NCBI RefSeq assembly: GCF_003335105.1
Contig: NZ_QFWQ01000007.1
Span: 201,336 to 265,335 of the forward strand
DNA from: Rhodanobacter denitrificans
Lineage (GTDB): Bacteria; Pseudomonadota; Gammaproteobacteria; Xanthomonadales; Rhodanobacteraceae
Length of the DNA stretch: 64,000 nucleotides
Direction: 5' to 3'
Below are positions 1 through 11,625 of this stretch, piece by piece. The stretch's first letter is position 1. Each line of letters begins with the position of its first letter. Below the pieces are notes generated by a model. The model saw only the letters and a program-made list of their open reading frames with translations, searched no databases and was not told where the DNA came from. A program made the position numbers and the translations under genes.

Positions 1-2326
<2,326 letters not shown>

Positions 2327-2339
2327 TCAGCGTTGCAGC

Positions 2340-2864
2340 TTATTTCACCGAGAAATCCTTGCTGGCGACCTGGTTGCCGTTCAACGAGATCTGCACCTTG
2401 TAGTCTCCGGTCGGGAAACCGTCCGGCTTGCTGATCATGAACGCGGTGGTCTGCGGGCCCGTCGCATTGAGCGACTTGCTGTCCTCATGCACCACCTGGC
2501 CGTCCTGGGTGGTCCATTTCGCCGACAGCGTGGCATTGCCGCTGCCGCTGGTGTCGACCGAGGCGTAGATGGTGTCCTTCGGCGCGAAACTGGTGCCGCT
2601 GGCGAGGATCTTGTGGTTCGCGTCGACCGTCGAACCCAGTTCCACCGAGCCGACCGTGACCGCGGCCGGCGCACTGTTGTTCATGGCCATCGGCGCCGTC
2701 GAAGCGGGTGTCGGTGCAACTGGCGGCGTCGGTGCCGTCGCAGCGGGTGGCGGCGTGCCCGATGGCGCCGGCGCCGTCGATTCGTCCTTCTTGCCGCACG
2801 CGCTCAAGGCCAGCATCGCAGCCAGCGACGCGGCAAGGACCAAGGGTTGGCGAGTGATCTTCAT
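2340..2864 (-). CDS. Small periplasmic lipoprotein, function unknown
   Basis: A 174-residue protein with a classical lipoprotein signal: MKITRQPLV, a hydrophobic run, and the lipobox LSAC with Cys near residue 23. A Pro/Ala/Thr-rich linker of about 40 residues follows. The C-terminal part of about 100 residues looks like a compact beta-rich domain (GSVELGSTVDANHKILASG at its start, ISLNGNQVASKDFSVK at the end). A good ribosome site (GGAGG, 6 bp before ATG) supports the start. It is expected to be anchored to a membrane facing the periplasm. I do not recognise a named family and assign no function. Confidence 0.85.
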   Translation of the reverse strand: MKITRQPLVLAASLAAMLALSACGKKDESTAPAPSGTPPPAATAPTPPVAPTPASTAPMAMNNSAPAAVTVGSVELGSTVDANHKILASGTSFAPKDTIYASVDTSGSGNATLSAKWTTQDGQVVHEDSKSLNATGPQTTAFMISKPDGFPTGDYKVQISLNGNQVASKDFSVK

Positions 2865-2880
2865 GGAGCTACCTCCTGCT

Positions 2881-3175
2881 TCAGGACTTGGCGGAAATAT
2901 TCAGGACCTGGCCGACCCTGATCCGGCCCAGAGAACTGGTCGCGGAGAACTGGTCGCGATTGGCGGCGGGAATCTGCGTCCACGCGTTCGCATGGGTGTT
3001 TCGCGATCCTCGCCAGGTAACCGCCGGCCACCACGGTATGGCCGGCGACCTCCTCGGCGGTGGAACCGACCCGTGACTGCACGTGGCCTGGTGCCGCCCT
3101 GGCGGCGCAGCCAGCGGGTGGAGTTCGCTCCGCCCCGCACATCGCAAAATCAACCTTGCCGGCCTCGTCGTCCAT
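2881..3175 (-). pseudogene. Decayed LysM-domain gene (frameshifted remnant)
   Basis: No intact frame exists here, but two minus-strand frames together resemble the end of a small LysM protein. One frame gives STAEEVAGHTVVAGGYLARIAKH, resembling the first half of LysM (YTVxxGDTLxxIAK). After a one-base shift, the next frame gives NAWTQIPAANRDQ and then GRIRVGQVLNISAKS with a stop at 2881, matching the second half (W..I..AN.D.I..P..I.VGQVL.IP). A 14-bp tandem duplication near 2933-2960 (GAGAACTGGTCGCG repeated) adds residues inside the domain, and the conserved GDTL has become GGYL. Upstream, KVDFA resembles the linker of this family. I infer a broken gene; the 5' limit is uncertain. Confidence 0.6.
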
Positions 3176-3283
3176 CGCACGCCACTTCGTCCGCGAACGG
3201 GGTCAGTGGTAACCACCTTGCGGTTAACGGGTTGTGAGTGTGGCGGCAAAGCGTTCAGCTGGAGGCCACGGGAAGCGGCCGGA

Positions 3284-6200
3284 TCAACCGATGTCGGGGC
3301 GGGGCACCATCGGATGGCGCCTCTGTCGCCGCGCCCACCACGCTCTTCGCCGCTCGGCGAGGCACGAGAAGATCACGTACAGCGCGGGGGTGCTGAGCAG
3401 GGTGAGGCTCTGCGAGATGAGCAGGCCGCCGATCAGGGCGATGCCGAGCGGACGGCGCAGTTCGCTGCCTTCGCCGAGGCCGATGGCGATCGGCAGCGCG
3501 GCGAGGATGGCGACCATGGTGGTCATCATGATCGGGCGGAAGCGCACGGTGCACGCCTCGCGCGCCGCTTCCAGCGGGCTCTTGCCGTGTTCGCGCTCGG
3601 CGACCAGGGCGAAGTCGATCATCATGATCGCGTTCTTCTTGACGATGCCGATCAAAAGCACCAGCGCGATCTGCGCCACCACCGACAGCTCGGTGCCGGT
3701 GATCCAGAGCGCCAGCAATGCGCCGGCGCCGGCGGCCGGCAGGGTGGAAAGGATGGTGACCGGGTGGACCAGGTTCTCGTACAGCATGCCGAGCACGATG
3801 TAGACGGTGAGCACGGCGGCGAGGATCAGCCAGCCCATGCCGCTCTGCGACTGCTGGAAGCGGCGGAAGTCGCTGCCCATCTTCACCCGGATGTCGCCGG
3901 GCATGCGCATGTTCTGCACGGTGGCCTGGATGATCGCCATCGCCTCGCCCATGCTCACGCCGGGGGCCAGGTTGAAGCTGAGATCCATCGTGGTGTACTG
4001 GTTTTCGTGGGTGATCTGCGACGGCGCCATCCCGGGCTCCTGCCGCGCGAAGGCGGTGATCGGGATCATCTTGCCGCCGCTCGAGCGCACGTAGATGCGG
4101 TTGAGCGCCTCCGGCGTGGCGGTCTGCACCGGCAGCGCGTTGACCACCACCTGGTACTGGTTGATGTCCGAGTAGATGGTGGACACCTGGCGCTGGCCGA
4201 ACGCGTCGTACAGCGCGCCGTCGACGGCGCCGACCGACACGCCGAGCCGCGCGGCCTTGTCGCGGTCGATCACGATGTTCTGGCGCAGGCCGGCCTCGTC
4301 GACATCGGTGCCGACGTCGCGCAGCTTGGGGTTCTTCTTCAGCTCGGCCTGCAGTTTCGGCAGCCATTCCTGCAGGCTGGCCAGGTCGTTGCCCTGCAGC
4401 GAGACCTGGTACTGCGCGCCCTGGCTGGTGCCGCCGCCACCGCTGGGCAGGTCCTGCACCGGGCGCAGGCGCAGGTTGAGGTCGGGATAATGCGCCGCCT
4501 TCGCGCTGAGCCGCGACAGCACCGTGAAGGTATCGTCCTGGCGGCCTTCGGCACGGCTCTTCAGGTCGATGTTGAACGAGCCGCTGGTGCCCTGCCGGCT
4601 GCTGCCCAGGCGCGAGCCCACGGTGGCGACGTCGGGGTCCGCCATCAGCATGGTGGTGAGCCGTTTCAGGCGCTGCTCGGATTCGCCGAACGACACGGTG
4701 GCGCTGGACGTGGCGCGGCCCCAGATCAGGCCGGTGTCCTGCGCCGGGAACAGGCCGGTCTTGACCACGCCGAACAGGTAGACCGTGGCCACGATCAGCA
4801 CCAGCGGAGTCAGCGAGAACGCCAGCGCATGGCGCAGCGAGAAATTCAGCGCGCGCGTGTATGCGCGCAGCATGCCGGCATGGAAACCGTCCAGCATGCG
4901 GGCGAGCCGCGACGGCGGCGCCTGCGGCTTCGCCGCATGGCCACCGAGGAATCGCCCGCACAGCGCCGGCGTCAGCGTCAGCGAGACCGTCGCCGAGACC
5001 ACGATCGCCGCCACCAGGGTCACCGAGAACTCGTGCATGAACATGCCGGTGATGCCGCCGGCGAACAGCAGCGGGATGAACACGGCGATCAGCGAGGCGG
5101 TGATCGAGACGATGGTGAAGCCGATCTCCCTCGCGCCGGCGAGCGTCGCCTCCATCCGCGTCATGCCGGCATCGATGTGGCGGATGATGTTCTCGATCAC
5201 CACGATCGCGTCGTCGACCACGAAGCCGATCGCGATCACCAGCGCCAGCAGGGTGAGGTTGTTCAGCGTGTAGCCGAGGATGTACATCACCACGAACGCG
5301 CCGGCCAGCGACAGCGGCACCGCCACCGCGGCGATCAGCGTGGGCGCGAGCCGGCGCAGGAACAGCGCCATCGTCAGCACCACCATCGCCAGCGAGATCA
5401 GCAAGGTGGCCTGCACCTCGTGCAGCGAGGCGCGGATGGTCGGCGTGCCGTCGAAGAACGGGGTCAGCACGGTGCCCGGCGACAGGTAGCCGCGCAGCAT
5501 CGGCAGCTGCTCCTTGACCAGGTCGACGGTGGCGATGATGTTGGCGTCGGCCTTCTTGTAGACGTACATCAGCACGGCCGGCTTGCCGTGGAACCAGGCG
5601 GCCTGGTAGGCGTCCTGCTGGCCGGCGTAGACGTGGGCCACGTCCGACAGCCGCACCGGCGTGCCGTTGTGGCTGGCGACCACCAGCTGGGCGAAGTCCT
5701 CCGCGCCGTGCAGCTGGGCGGTGGCGCTGATCGACATGGTGGTGGTGCCGTTGGACAGGAAGCCCTCCGGCGAAGTCACGTTGGCCGCGCTCAGCGCATT
5801 GCGCAGCTGGTCGGGCGACAGGCCCATCGCATTCAGCGCGCGCAGGTTCACGTCGACGCGGACCGCCGGCGTGGCCGCGCCGGCGATCTCCACCGACGAC
5901 ACGCCCGGCAGCTGGCGCAGCCGCTGCGCCAGCAGGGTGTCGGACAGGTTGTACAGGTCGGCCGCCGATTGCGTGTCCGAAGTCAGCGCCAGCGCGATGA
6001 TCGGGTCGTCGTTCGGGTTCGCCTTCTGGTAGCTGGGCGCACCGTTGAGGCCGCTGGGCAGGTCCGGCGCCGCCGCGTTGATCGCCGCCTGCACGTCGCG
6101 GGCGGCGGCATCCAGGTCGGTGCCGGTGCGGAACATCATGAACACGAAGGTGCGCCCCTCGGAGCTGGACGAGCGCATGGTGTCGATGCCGGGTACCTGG

Positions 6201-6415
6201 CCCAGGTGGCGCTCCAGCGGCGCGGCCACGGTGGAGGCCATCGTGCTGGCGTCGGCACCGGCCTGGCTGGCCTGCACGAAGATCGCCGGGAACTGCATGT
6301 TCGGCAGCGCCGCCACGCCGAGCAGGAAGTAGGCGATCGCGCCGGCCACGAACAGCCCCATCGCCAGCAGCGAGGTCCCGATCGGGCGGCGGATGAAGGT
6401 GCCGGAGAGGTTCAT
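3284..6415 (-). CDS. mdtC: RND multidrug efflux permease, MdtC-like
   Basis: Inner-membrane proton/drug antiporter of the HAE1 RND family, 1043 residues, the usual length. It starts MNLSGTFIRRPIGTSLL, with TM1 followed by a large periplasmic porter domain. The family signature GFVVDDAIVVIENIIRH in TM4, with the paired Asp residues of the proton relay, is present. The second half repeats the pattern and ends in TM12. It is the third gene of a minus-strand operon (adaptor, MdtB-like, this gene), 155 bp after the second permease. The two permeases differ in sequence, which fits the heteromultimeric MdtBC/MuxBC type. The symbol is given by family resemblance. The substrate cannot be read from sequence. 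Confidence 0.88.
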   Translation of the reverse strand: MNLSGTFIRRPIGTSLLAMGLFVAGAIAYFLLGVAALPNMQFPAIFVQASQAGADASTMASTVAAPLERHLGQVPGIDTMRSSSSEGRTFVFMMFRTGTDLDAAARDVQAAINAAAPDLPSGLNGAPSYQKANPNDDPIIALALTSDTQSAADLYNLSDTLLAQRLRQLPGVSSVEIAGAATPAVRVDVNLRALNAMGLSPDQLRNALSAANVTSPEGFLSNGTTTMSISATAQLHGAEDFAQLVVASHNGTPVRLSDVAHVYAGQQDAYQAAWFHGKPAVLMYVYKKADANIIATVDLVKEQLPMLRGYLSPGTVLTPFFDGTPTIRASLHEVQATLLISLAMVVLTMALFLRRLAPTLIAAVAVPLSLAGAFVVMYILGYTLNNLTLLALVIAIGFVVDDAIVVIENIIRHIDAGMTRMEATLAGAREIGFTIVSITASLIAVFIPLLFAGGITGMFMHEFSVTLVAAIVVSATVSLTLTPALCGRFLGGHAAKPQAPPSRLARMLDGFHAGMLRAYTRALNFSLRHALAFSLTPLVLIVATVYLFGVVKTGLFPAQDTGLIWGRATSSATVSFGESEQRLKRLTTMLMADPDVATVGSRLGSSRQGTSGSFNIDLKSRAEGRQDDTFTVLSRLSAKAAHYPDLNLRLRPVQDLPSGGGGTSQGAQYQVSLQGNDLASLQEWLPKLQAELKKNPKLRDVGTDVDEAGLRQNIVIDRDKAARLGVSVGAVDGALYDAFGQRQVSTIYSDINQYQVVVNALPVQTATPEALNRIYVRSSGGKMIPITAFARQEPGMAPSQITHENQYTTMDLSFNLAPGVSMGEAMAIIQATVQNMRMPGDIRVKMGSDFRRFQQSQSGMGWLILAAVLTVYIVLGMLYENLVHPVTILSTLPAAGAGALLALWITGTELSVVAQIALVLLIGIVKKNAIMMIDFALVAEREHGKSPLEAAREACTVRFRPIMMTTMVAILAALPIAIGLGEGSELRRPLGIALIGGLLISQSLTLLSTPALYVIFSCLAERRRAWWARRQRRHPMVPRPDIG

Positions 6416-6570
6416 GGGTCCAACATGGGCGGAGGCTTGCGGACGACGCGCGGGAGGATCATCCCGCCTTCAACGTCCAGGGCGCGAAAAGGTTGATCGG
6501 CGCGCAGTGGGCGGCTCCTCTCCGGCCCTCCCCGGCGGGCAGGGAGGGCGCGAAGCGGAATTCCGGAAGG

Positions 6571-9500
6571 TCACGCCGCGTGACCGGCCTGGCTGCGGAT
6601 CAGCGCGCGCCGTTCGCGGCGCGCCTCCAGCCAGTCGGAGAAGCGCTCCATGTACAGGTAGATCACCGGCGTGGTGTACAGCGTGACCAGCTGCGACAGC
6701 AGCAGGCCACCCACGATCGACACGCCCAGCGGCCGGCGCAGCTCGGCACCGATGCCGTTGCCCAGCGCCAGCGGCAGCGCGCCGAGCATCGCCGCCGCGG
6801 TGGTCATCATGATCGGGCGGAAACGCAGCAGGCAGGCGCGGCGGATCGCATCGCGCGCATTGAGCCCGGTGCGGCGTGCCTCGATCGCGAAGTCGATCAT
6901 CATGATCGCGTTCTTCTTCACGATGCCGATCAGCAGCACGATGCCGACGATGCCGTCCACCGACAGGCTCATGCCGAACATGATCAGCGCCAGCAGCGCG
7001 CCGACGCCGGCCGGCGGCAGCGTGGAGATGATCGTCAGCGGGTGGATGTAGCTCTCGTACAGCACGCCCAGCACGATGTAGATCACCACGATCGCGGCCA
7101 GCAGCAGCAGGACCTCGTCACCCAGCGAGGAGGTGAACTCGGCCGCCTTGCCGACGAACTCGCCGCGCACCTGCGGCGGGAAATCCAGCTGCCGCTCGAC
7201 CTGGTGGATCGCCGCCACCGCGTCGGACAGCGAATAGCCCGGCGCCACGTTGAACGCCAGCGTCACCGCCGGCAGCTGCTGCTGGTGGCTGACCACCAGC
7301 GGCGCGCTGGTCACCTGCGCGCTGACCAGCGCGGACAGCGGGATGTTGCCGCCGGCGCCGATCTGGAAGCCGATGTTGCCGGTGTTGCCGATGCCCGACG
7401 GCGTCGCCGAATTGCTCGACTTCAGCTGGCCGAAGCTGGTCGCGTTGCTGCCGGTGAGCGCGCCGTTGCCGTTGCCGCGCACGGTGAGCTTGGTCAGCAG
7501 GTCGTCGCTGGTGCGGAACTCCGGCGCCACCTCCAGCACCACGCGGTACTGGTTGAGCTGGGTGAAGATGGTCGAGATCTGGCGCTGGCCGAACGCGTCG
7601 TACAGGGTGTCGTCGATGGTCTGCACCGGCACGCCGAGGCGGCTGGCCTTCTCGCGGTCGATGGCGAGCTTGAGCGCATTGCCGTTGTTGGCGAGGTTGT
7701 TGTCGACGTCGGCCAGCTCCGGCCGCTGGCGCATCGCCTGGGTCATCTGGCTGGCGTAGCCGGCCAGCTCGGCCGCGTTCACCTCGGACAGCGAGTACTG
7801 GTATTCGGTGGCGGCGACGCGGCTGTCCAGCGTCACGTCCTGCACAGGCTTGAGGTACAGCGCCACGCCGGGGATCCCGGCCACCGCGTGCTGCAGGCGC
7901 GGCAACAGCGCGTCCAGGCCGTCGCGCTTGCCGCGGTCCTTCAGCACGATGCTGAGCTGGCCCTGGTTGAGCGTGGGGTTGATCGTGCCGGCGCCGATGA
8001 AGGCGGCCACGCCGGCCACCGCGGGATCCTTGCGCAGCGCCTCGGCGACGGCCCGGGTGCGGTCTTCCATCTGCGGGAAGGCGATGTTGTCGTCGGCCTG
8101 CACCACGCCGGTGATCAGGCCGGTGTCCTGCTCGGGCAGCAGGCCCTTGGGAATCACGATGTACAGGAACACGGTGAGCACCACGGCGGCGCCGGCGACC
8201 AGCATGGTCAGGCGCTGATGGCCCAGCACCCAGTCCAGCGAGCTTTCGTAGACGCCGACCGTGCGCGACCATACCGTGCGCTTGCCGGCAGCCAGGTGGC
8301 GCTCGTGCGCGTCGTCGCCCTCGGGCAACTGGTCGGGCTTGAGCAGGTAGGCGCACATCATCGGCGTCAGCGTCAGCGACACCAGCATCGAGATGGTCAC
8401 CGCGATGGTCAGCACCCAGGCGAACTCGTGGAACAGCCGGCCGGTGACGCCGGGCATCAGCAGCAGCGGCAGGAACACCGCCACCAGCGACACGGTCAGC
8501 GACAGCACGGTGAAGCCGATCTCCTTCGCGCCGACCTCGGCCGCCTCCTTGCCGTCCCTGCCCTGCTCGATGTAGCGCACGATGTTCTCGATCATCACGA
8601 TCGCATCGTCCACCACGAAGCCGGTGGCCACGGTGAGCGCCATCAACGAGAGGTTGTCCAGCGACATGCCGGTGAACGACATCACGCCGAACGTGCCCAG
8701 CAGCGACAGCGGCACCGCCACCGACGGGATCACCGTGGCCCACAGCCGGCGCAGGAACACGAAGATCACGCCCACCACCAGGAACACGGTGAGGATCAGG
8801 GTGAACTCGACGTCGTGCACCGAGGCGCGGATGGTCACCGTGCGGTCGGCGAACACGTCCAGGTGCACGTCGGCCGGCAGCGCGCTGCGCAGCTCGGGCA
8901 GCACGTTGCGGATCTGCTCCACCGTCTGCACGATGTTCGCGCCGGGCTGGCGGCGCACATCCAGCAGCACCGCCGGCTTGCCGTCCGCCCACGCGGCGAG
9001 CTGGTCGTTCTCGACGCCGTCGACCACGTTGGCCACGTCGGAGAGGCGCACCGGCGAGCCGTTCTTGTAGCTGATGATGGTGTTCTTGTACTCGGCCGCG
9101 TCCTTCAGCTGGTCGTTGGTGCCGATCGAGTAGCTCTGCGTCTTGCCGTTCAGCGTGCCCTTGGGCGCGTTGACGTTGGCCTGGGTCAGCGCGCTGCGTA
9201 CGTCCTCCAGGGTCAGGCCGAGGTTGGACAGCTGCGCCGGATTCACCTGCACGCGCACCGCGGGGCGCACGTTGCCGGCGATCGAGACCAGGCCCACGCC
9301 CTGCACCTGCGACAGCTTCTGCGCAATGATCGAGTCGGCCAGGTCGTTCACCTCGCGCAGCTGGCGGCTGTCGGAGGTGAGCTTGAGGGTGAGGATCGGC
9401 GCGTCGGCCGGATTCACCCGGTTGTACACCGGCGGGTACGGCAGGTTGCCCGGCAGCGTGCCCTTGGCCTGGTTGATCGCCGCCTGCACGTCCTGCGCGG

Positions 9501-9810
9501 CGATGTCGATGTCGCGGTCCATCGCGAACTGCAGGATGATCGTGGACAACCCGGCGGAGGAATCCGAGCTCATCATGGTGAGCCCGGAGATCTGCCCCAG
9601 GTTGCGCTCCAGCGGGGTGGTGATCAGCGCGGCCATGGTGCTGGCGCTGGCGCCCGGGTACTGCGTGCTCACCACCAGGCTCGGCGCCTCGATCTCCGGC
9701 AAGGCGGACACCGGCAGCTGGCGGTAGCCAAGGATGCCCAGCAGCAGCACCGCCACCATCAGCAGCGAGGTGGCGATCGGCCGGCGAATGAAGAGTGTCG
9801 AGAATCCCAT
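6571..9810 (-). CDS. mdtB: RND multidrug efflux permease, MdtB-like
   Basis: Second HAE1-type RND permease of the operon, 1079 residues. It begins MGFSTLFIRRPIATSLLMVA and carries the TM4 proton-relay motif GFVVDDAIVMIENIVRY. The periplasmic loop between TM7 and TM8 has a Ser/Asn/Gly-rich insertion (NGALTGSNATSFGQLKSSNS) that the MdtC-like partner lacks, which makes this the longer of the pair. It lies 100 bp downstream of the adaptor gene and 155 bp upstream of the second permease, so cotranscription is likely. In the Mdt/Mux systems, two permeases of this kind co-assemble into one trimer. That is family knowledge and is not shown here. Confidence 0.88.
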   Translation of the reverse strand: MGFSTLFIRRPIATSLLMVAVLLLGILGYRQLPVSALPEIEAPSLVVSTQYPGASASTMAALITTPLERNLGQISGLTMMSSDSSAGLSTIILQFAMDRDIDIAAQDVQAAINQAKGTLPGNLPYPPVYNRVNPADAPILTLKLTSDSRQLREVNDLADSIIAQKLSQVQGVGLVSIAGNVRPAVRVQVNPAQLSNLGLTLEDVRSALTQANVNAPKGTLNGKTQSYSIGTNDQLKDAAEYKNTIISYKNGSPVRLSDVANVVDGVENDQLAAWADGKPAVLLDVRRQPGANIVQTVEQIRNVLPELRSALPADVHLDVFADRTVTIRASVHDVEFTLILTVFLVVGVIFVFLRRLWATVIPSVAVPLSLLGTFGVMSFTGMSLDNLSLMALTVATGFVVDDAIVMIENIVRYIEQGRDGKEAAEVGAKEIGFTVLSLTVSLVAVFLPLLLMPGVTGRLFHEFAWVLTIAVTISMLVSLTLTPMMCAYLLKPDQLPEGDDAHERHLAAGKRTVWSRTVGVYESSLDWVLGHQRLTMLVAGAAVVLTVFLYIVIPKGLLPEQDTGLITGVVQADDNIAFPQMEDRTRAVAEALRKDPAVAGVAAFIGAGTINPTLNQGQLSIVLKDRGKRDGLDALLPRLQHAVAGIPGVALYLKPVQDVTLDSRVAATEYQYSLSEVNAAELAGYASQMTQAMRQRPELADVDNNLANNGNALKLAIDREKASRLGVPVQTIDDTLYDAFGQRQISTIFTQLNQYRVVLEVAPEFRTSDDLLTKLTVRGNGNGALTGSNATSFGQLKSSNSATPSGIGNTGNIGFQIGAGGNIPLSALVSAQVTSAPLVVSHQQQLPAVTLAFNVAPGYSLSDAVAAIHQVERQLDFPPQVRGEFVGKAAEFTSSLGDEVLLLLAAIVVIYIVLGVLYESYIHPLTIISTLPPAGVGALLALIMFGMSLSVDGIVGIVLLIGIVKKNAIMMIDFAIEARRTGLNARDAIRRACLLRFRPIMMTTAAAMLGALPLALGNGIGAELRRPLGVSIVGGLLLSQLVTLYTTPVIYLYMERFSDWLEARRERRALIRSQAGHAA

Positions 9811-9910
9811 GGCTATCCGTAACGTGTAGGTGCGGTTTCCGCCGCGATCATGGCCAGGGCACGGCCGGGTTCACGCGGCGGCGGTGTCATGCCGGCCGGC
9901 ACGCGGCCGC

Positions 9911-11155
9911 TCAACCGCGACGGCGACCGCCACCGTTCTTGCTGTTCTGCTTGGCCTTCTCCAGCTCGGCCGCGGTCGGCGCGGCCGGCACTTCGCCCGG
10001 CTTCAGCGCGTTGACCTTGCTGCCCGGCTTCAACCGGAACTGGCCCTCGGTGACCACCCGGTCGCCGGCCGCGAGCCCGCTGCCGATCATCACGTGGCTG
10101 TCGCCCACCTCGCCGGCCACCTGCACCGGCTGCATCTTGACCGTGCTATCGGCCTGCACCTGGTACACGTAGTCGCCGTCGGGCCCGCGCTGTACCGCCT
10201 GCGCCGGGATCACCAGGCCGCCGTCGACGGTGTTCACCAGCAGCTGCACATTGACGAACTGGCCCGGCCACAGCTCGTTCTTCGCGTTCGGGAACTCCGA
10301 CTTCAGGCGGAACGTGCCGGTGCTGGTGTCGATCTGGTTGTCGATCACCTTGAGCACGCCGCCGCTGGCGATCGGGTGCGCGTCGGTGCGGTCCAGCGCG
10401 GTCACCTGCAGCGCGGCGCCTTCCTGCGCGGCGGCGCGGCGCACCAGGTCAAGGTTCTGCTCGGGCAGGGTGAACATCACGTTGATCGGATGCAGCTGGG
10501 TCAGCGTGACGATCGCGCTGGCGGTGGTGACCACGTTGCCGGGGTCGACCGCGCGGATGCCGGCCAGGCCGTCGATCGGCGACAGCACGCGGGTGTAGTT
10601 CAGCTGCACCTGGCTGTCGCGCACGCTGGCGGCGTCGGCGGACACAGCGGCCTGGTACTGGGCGGAGGTGTTGCGCAACGTGTCCAGGTCCTGCTTGGAG
10701 ATGTAGCCCTTGGCGGCTAGGTCCTGGCTGCGCAGCAGATTGCCCTTCGCGGTATCCAGCAACGCCTGATCCTGATGCTGCTTCGCCAGCGCCTGGTCAT
10801 AGGCGGCCTGGTAAGTGCGCGGATCGATCTGCGCCAGCACCTGGCCCTTCTTCACCGGCTGGCCTTCGGCGAACTCCAGGCTGAGCAGCTGGCCGCCCAC
10901 CTGCGGGTTCACGGTGACCGTGTTGAGCGCCTGCACCGTGCCCAGCGCGGTCAGGTAGACCGGCACGTTCTGCTTGACCACCGGCACCACGGTGACCGGC
11001 ACCGGTGGCGTCTCGTCCTTCCCATCCTTGCCCTTGCCGGCGGCCGCCGTCGCGGCCGCCCCCGGGCCGGCGGGCTTGTGCAGCAGGCGAAATCCCACGC
11101 CAGCCACCACGATCACGGCAATGACGATCAACGCGATCTTCCAAAAACGCGACAT
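9911..11155 (-). CDS. mdtA: RND efflux periplasmic adaptor (membrane fusion protein), MdtA-like
   Basis: Links the RND permeases to an outer-membrane channel. 414 residues: an N-terminal signal anchor (MSRFWKIALIVIAVIVVAG), a lipoyl-like half (TVTVNPQVGGQLLSLEFAEGQ), an alpha-hairpin rich in Gln and Leu (residues about 110-170), the second lipoyl half (LSPIDGLAGIRAVDPGNVV), beta-barrel and membrane-proximal domains, and a Lys/Gly/Arg-rich tail. The start is supported by AGGAG seven bases upstream. It is the first gene of the mdtABC operon and is preceded by a 470-bp divergent regulatory region. No TolC-like gene follows, so the channel must be encoded elsewhere. Confidence 0.9.
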   Translation of the reverse strand: MSRFWKIALIVIAVIVVAGVGFRLLHKPAGPGAAATAAAGKGKDGKDETPPVPVTVVPVVKQNVPVYLTALGTVQALNTVTVNPQVGGQLLSLEFAEGQPVKKGQVLAQIDPRTYQAAYDQALAKQHQDQALLDTAKGNLLRSQDLAAKGYISKQDLDTLRNTSAQYQAAVSADAASVRDSQVQLNYTRVLSPIDGLAGIRAVDPGNVVTTASAIVTLTQLHPINVMFTLPEQNLDLVRRAAAQEGAALQVTALDRTDAHPIASGGVLKVIDNQIDTSTGTFRLKSEFPNAKNELWPGQFVNVQLLVNTVDGGLVIPAQAVQRGPDGDYVYQVQADSTVKMQPVQVAGEVGDSHVMIGSGLAAGDRVVTEGQFRLKPGSKVNALKPGEVPAAPTAAELEKAKQNSKNGGGRRRG

Positions 11156-11283
11156 GCGAAACTCCTGGGCTAAACGGTGCGTTCGACCGGCACTCCACCA
11201 TGCGGCATGCGTCGGTGATGTTACTGGCGTCTTTCAGTCGGCGCCGGTGGCGCCTGGCGGGGGGGAGCATAGGCGCAGTTGAA

Positions 11284-11301
11284 CGGCATTGGACAATGCC
11301 G
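11284..11301. promoter_or_regulatory. Short palindrome in the mdtA/cytochrome divergent region, possible operator
   Basis: A perfect 7-bp inverted repeat (CGGCATT, spacer GGAC, AATGCCG) lies about 130 bp upstream of the adaptor start, directly followed by TTGACA. Efflux operons are often controlled by dimeric repressors. No regulator gene adjoins the operon, so the operator role is a guess. Confidence 0.3.
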
Positions 11302-11406
11302 GTTGACAGGGGTGCGCCATGACCGATGGCAGGGTGGCCGGCCGGCCTGGCCCTTTCCCGGCCGGGCACCGGGCGCCGCGGCATGGCAGCGGATCGCCAC
11401 GGAGGC

Positions 11407-11436
11407 CTGAAACTTGCCGCGCGCTTCGTCTATAAT
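11407..11436 (+). promoter_or_regulatory. Sigma70-type promoter for the cytochrome c gene
   Basis: A perfect -10 box TATAAT (11431-11436) has a candidate -35 CTGAAA (11407-11412) 18 bp upstream. It would give a leader of about 180 nt before the cytochrome gene. The -10 match is strong; the -35 match is only moderate. Confidence 0.55.
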
Positions 11437-11625
11437 CCGCGACTGGTTCGGCTGCCCGATCCGTGAACGGGCCAGCCGGCAGACGCGATCCACGCCGCGC
11501 AACCATTTGCGGCGACCCACGCCGGGGCGAATCCATCGCGCCGGTGCAACACAGCAACAGGCCATTCAGGCAGGCCGGGGCAGCCATCGTGGCGTTCCGT
11601 CCGGCCCACTGACAGGAGTACGTGC

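Noticed and set aside
6525-6549. Hairpin GCCCTCC/GGAGGGC in the mdtB-mdtC gap as a terminator
   Set aside because: Only 7 bp with a long loop and no T-run on the minus strand, so it is not convincing as a terminator.
3083-9822. Two plus-strand frames of over 1100 residues opposite the RND permeases
   Set aside because: Their length follows from GC-rich codon use on the coding strand. The translations are His/Arg/Gln-rich with no domain and no signal.
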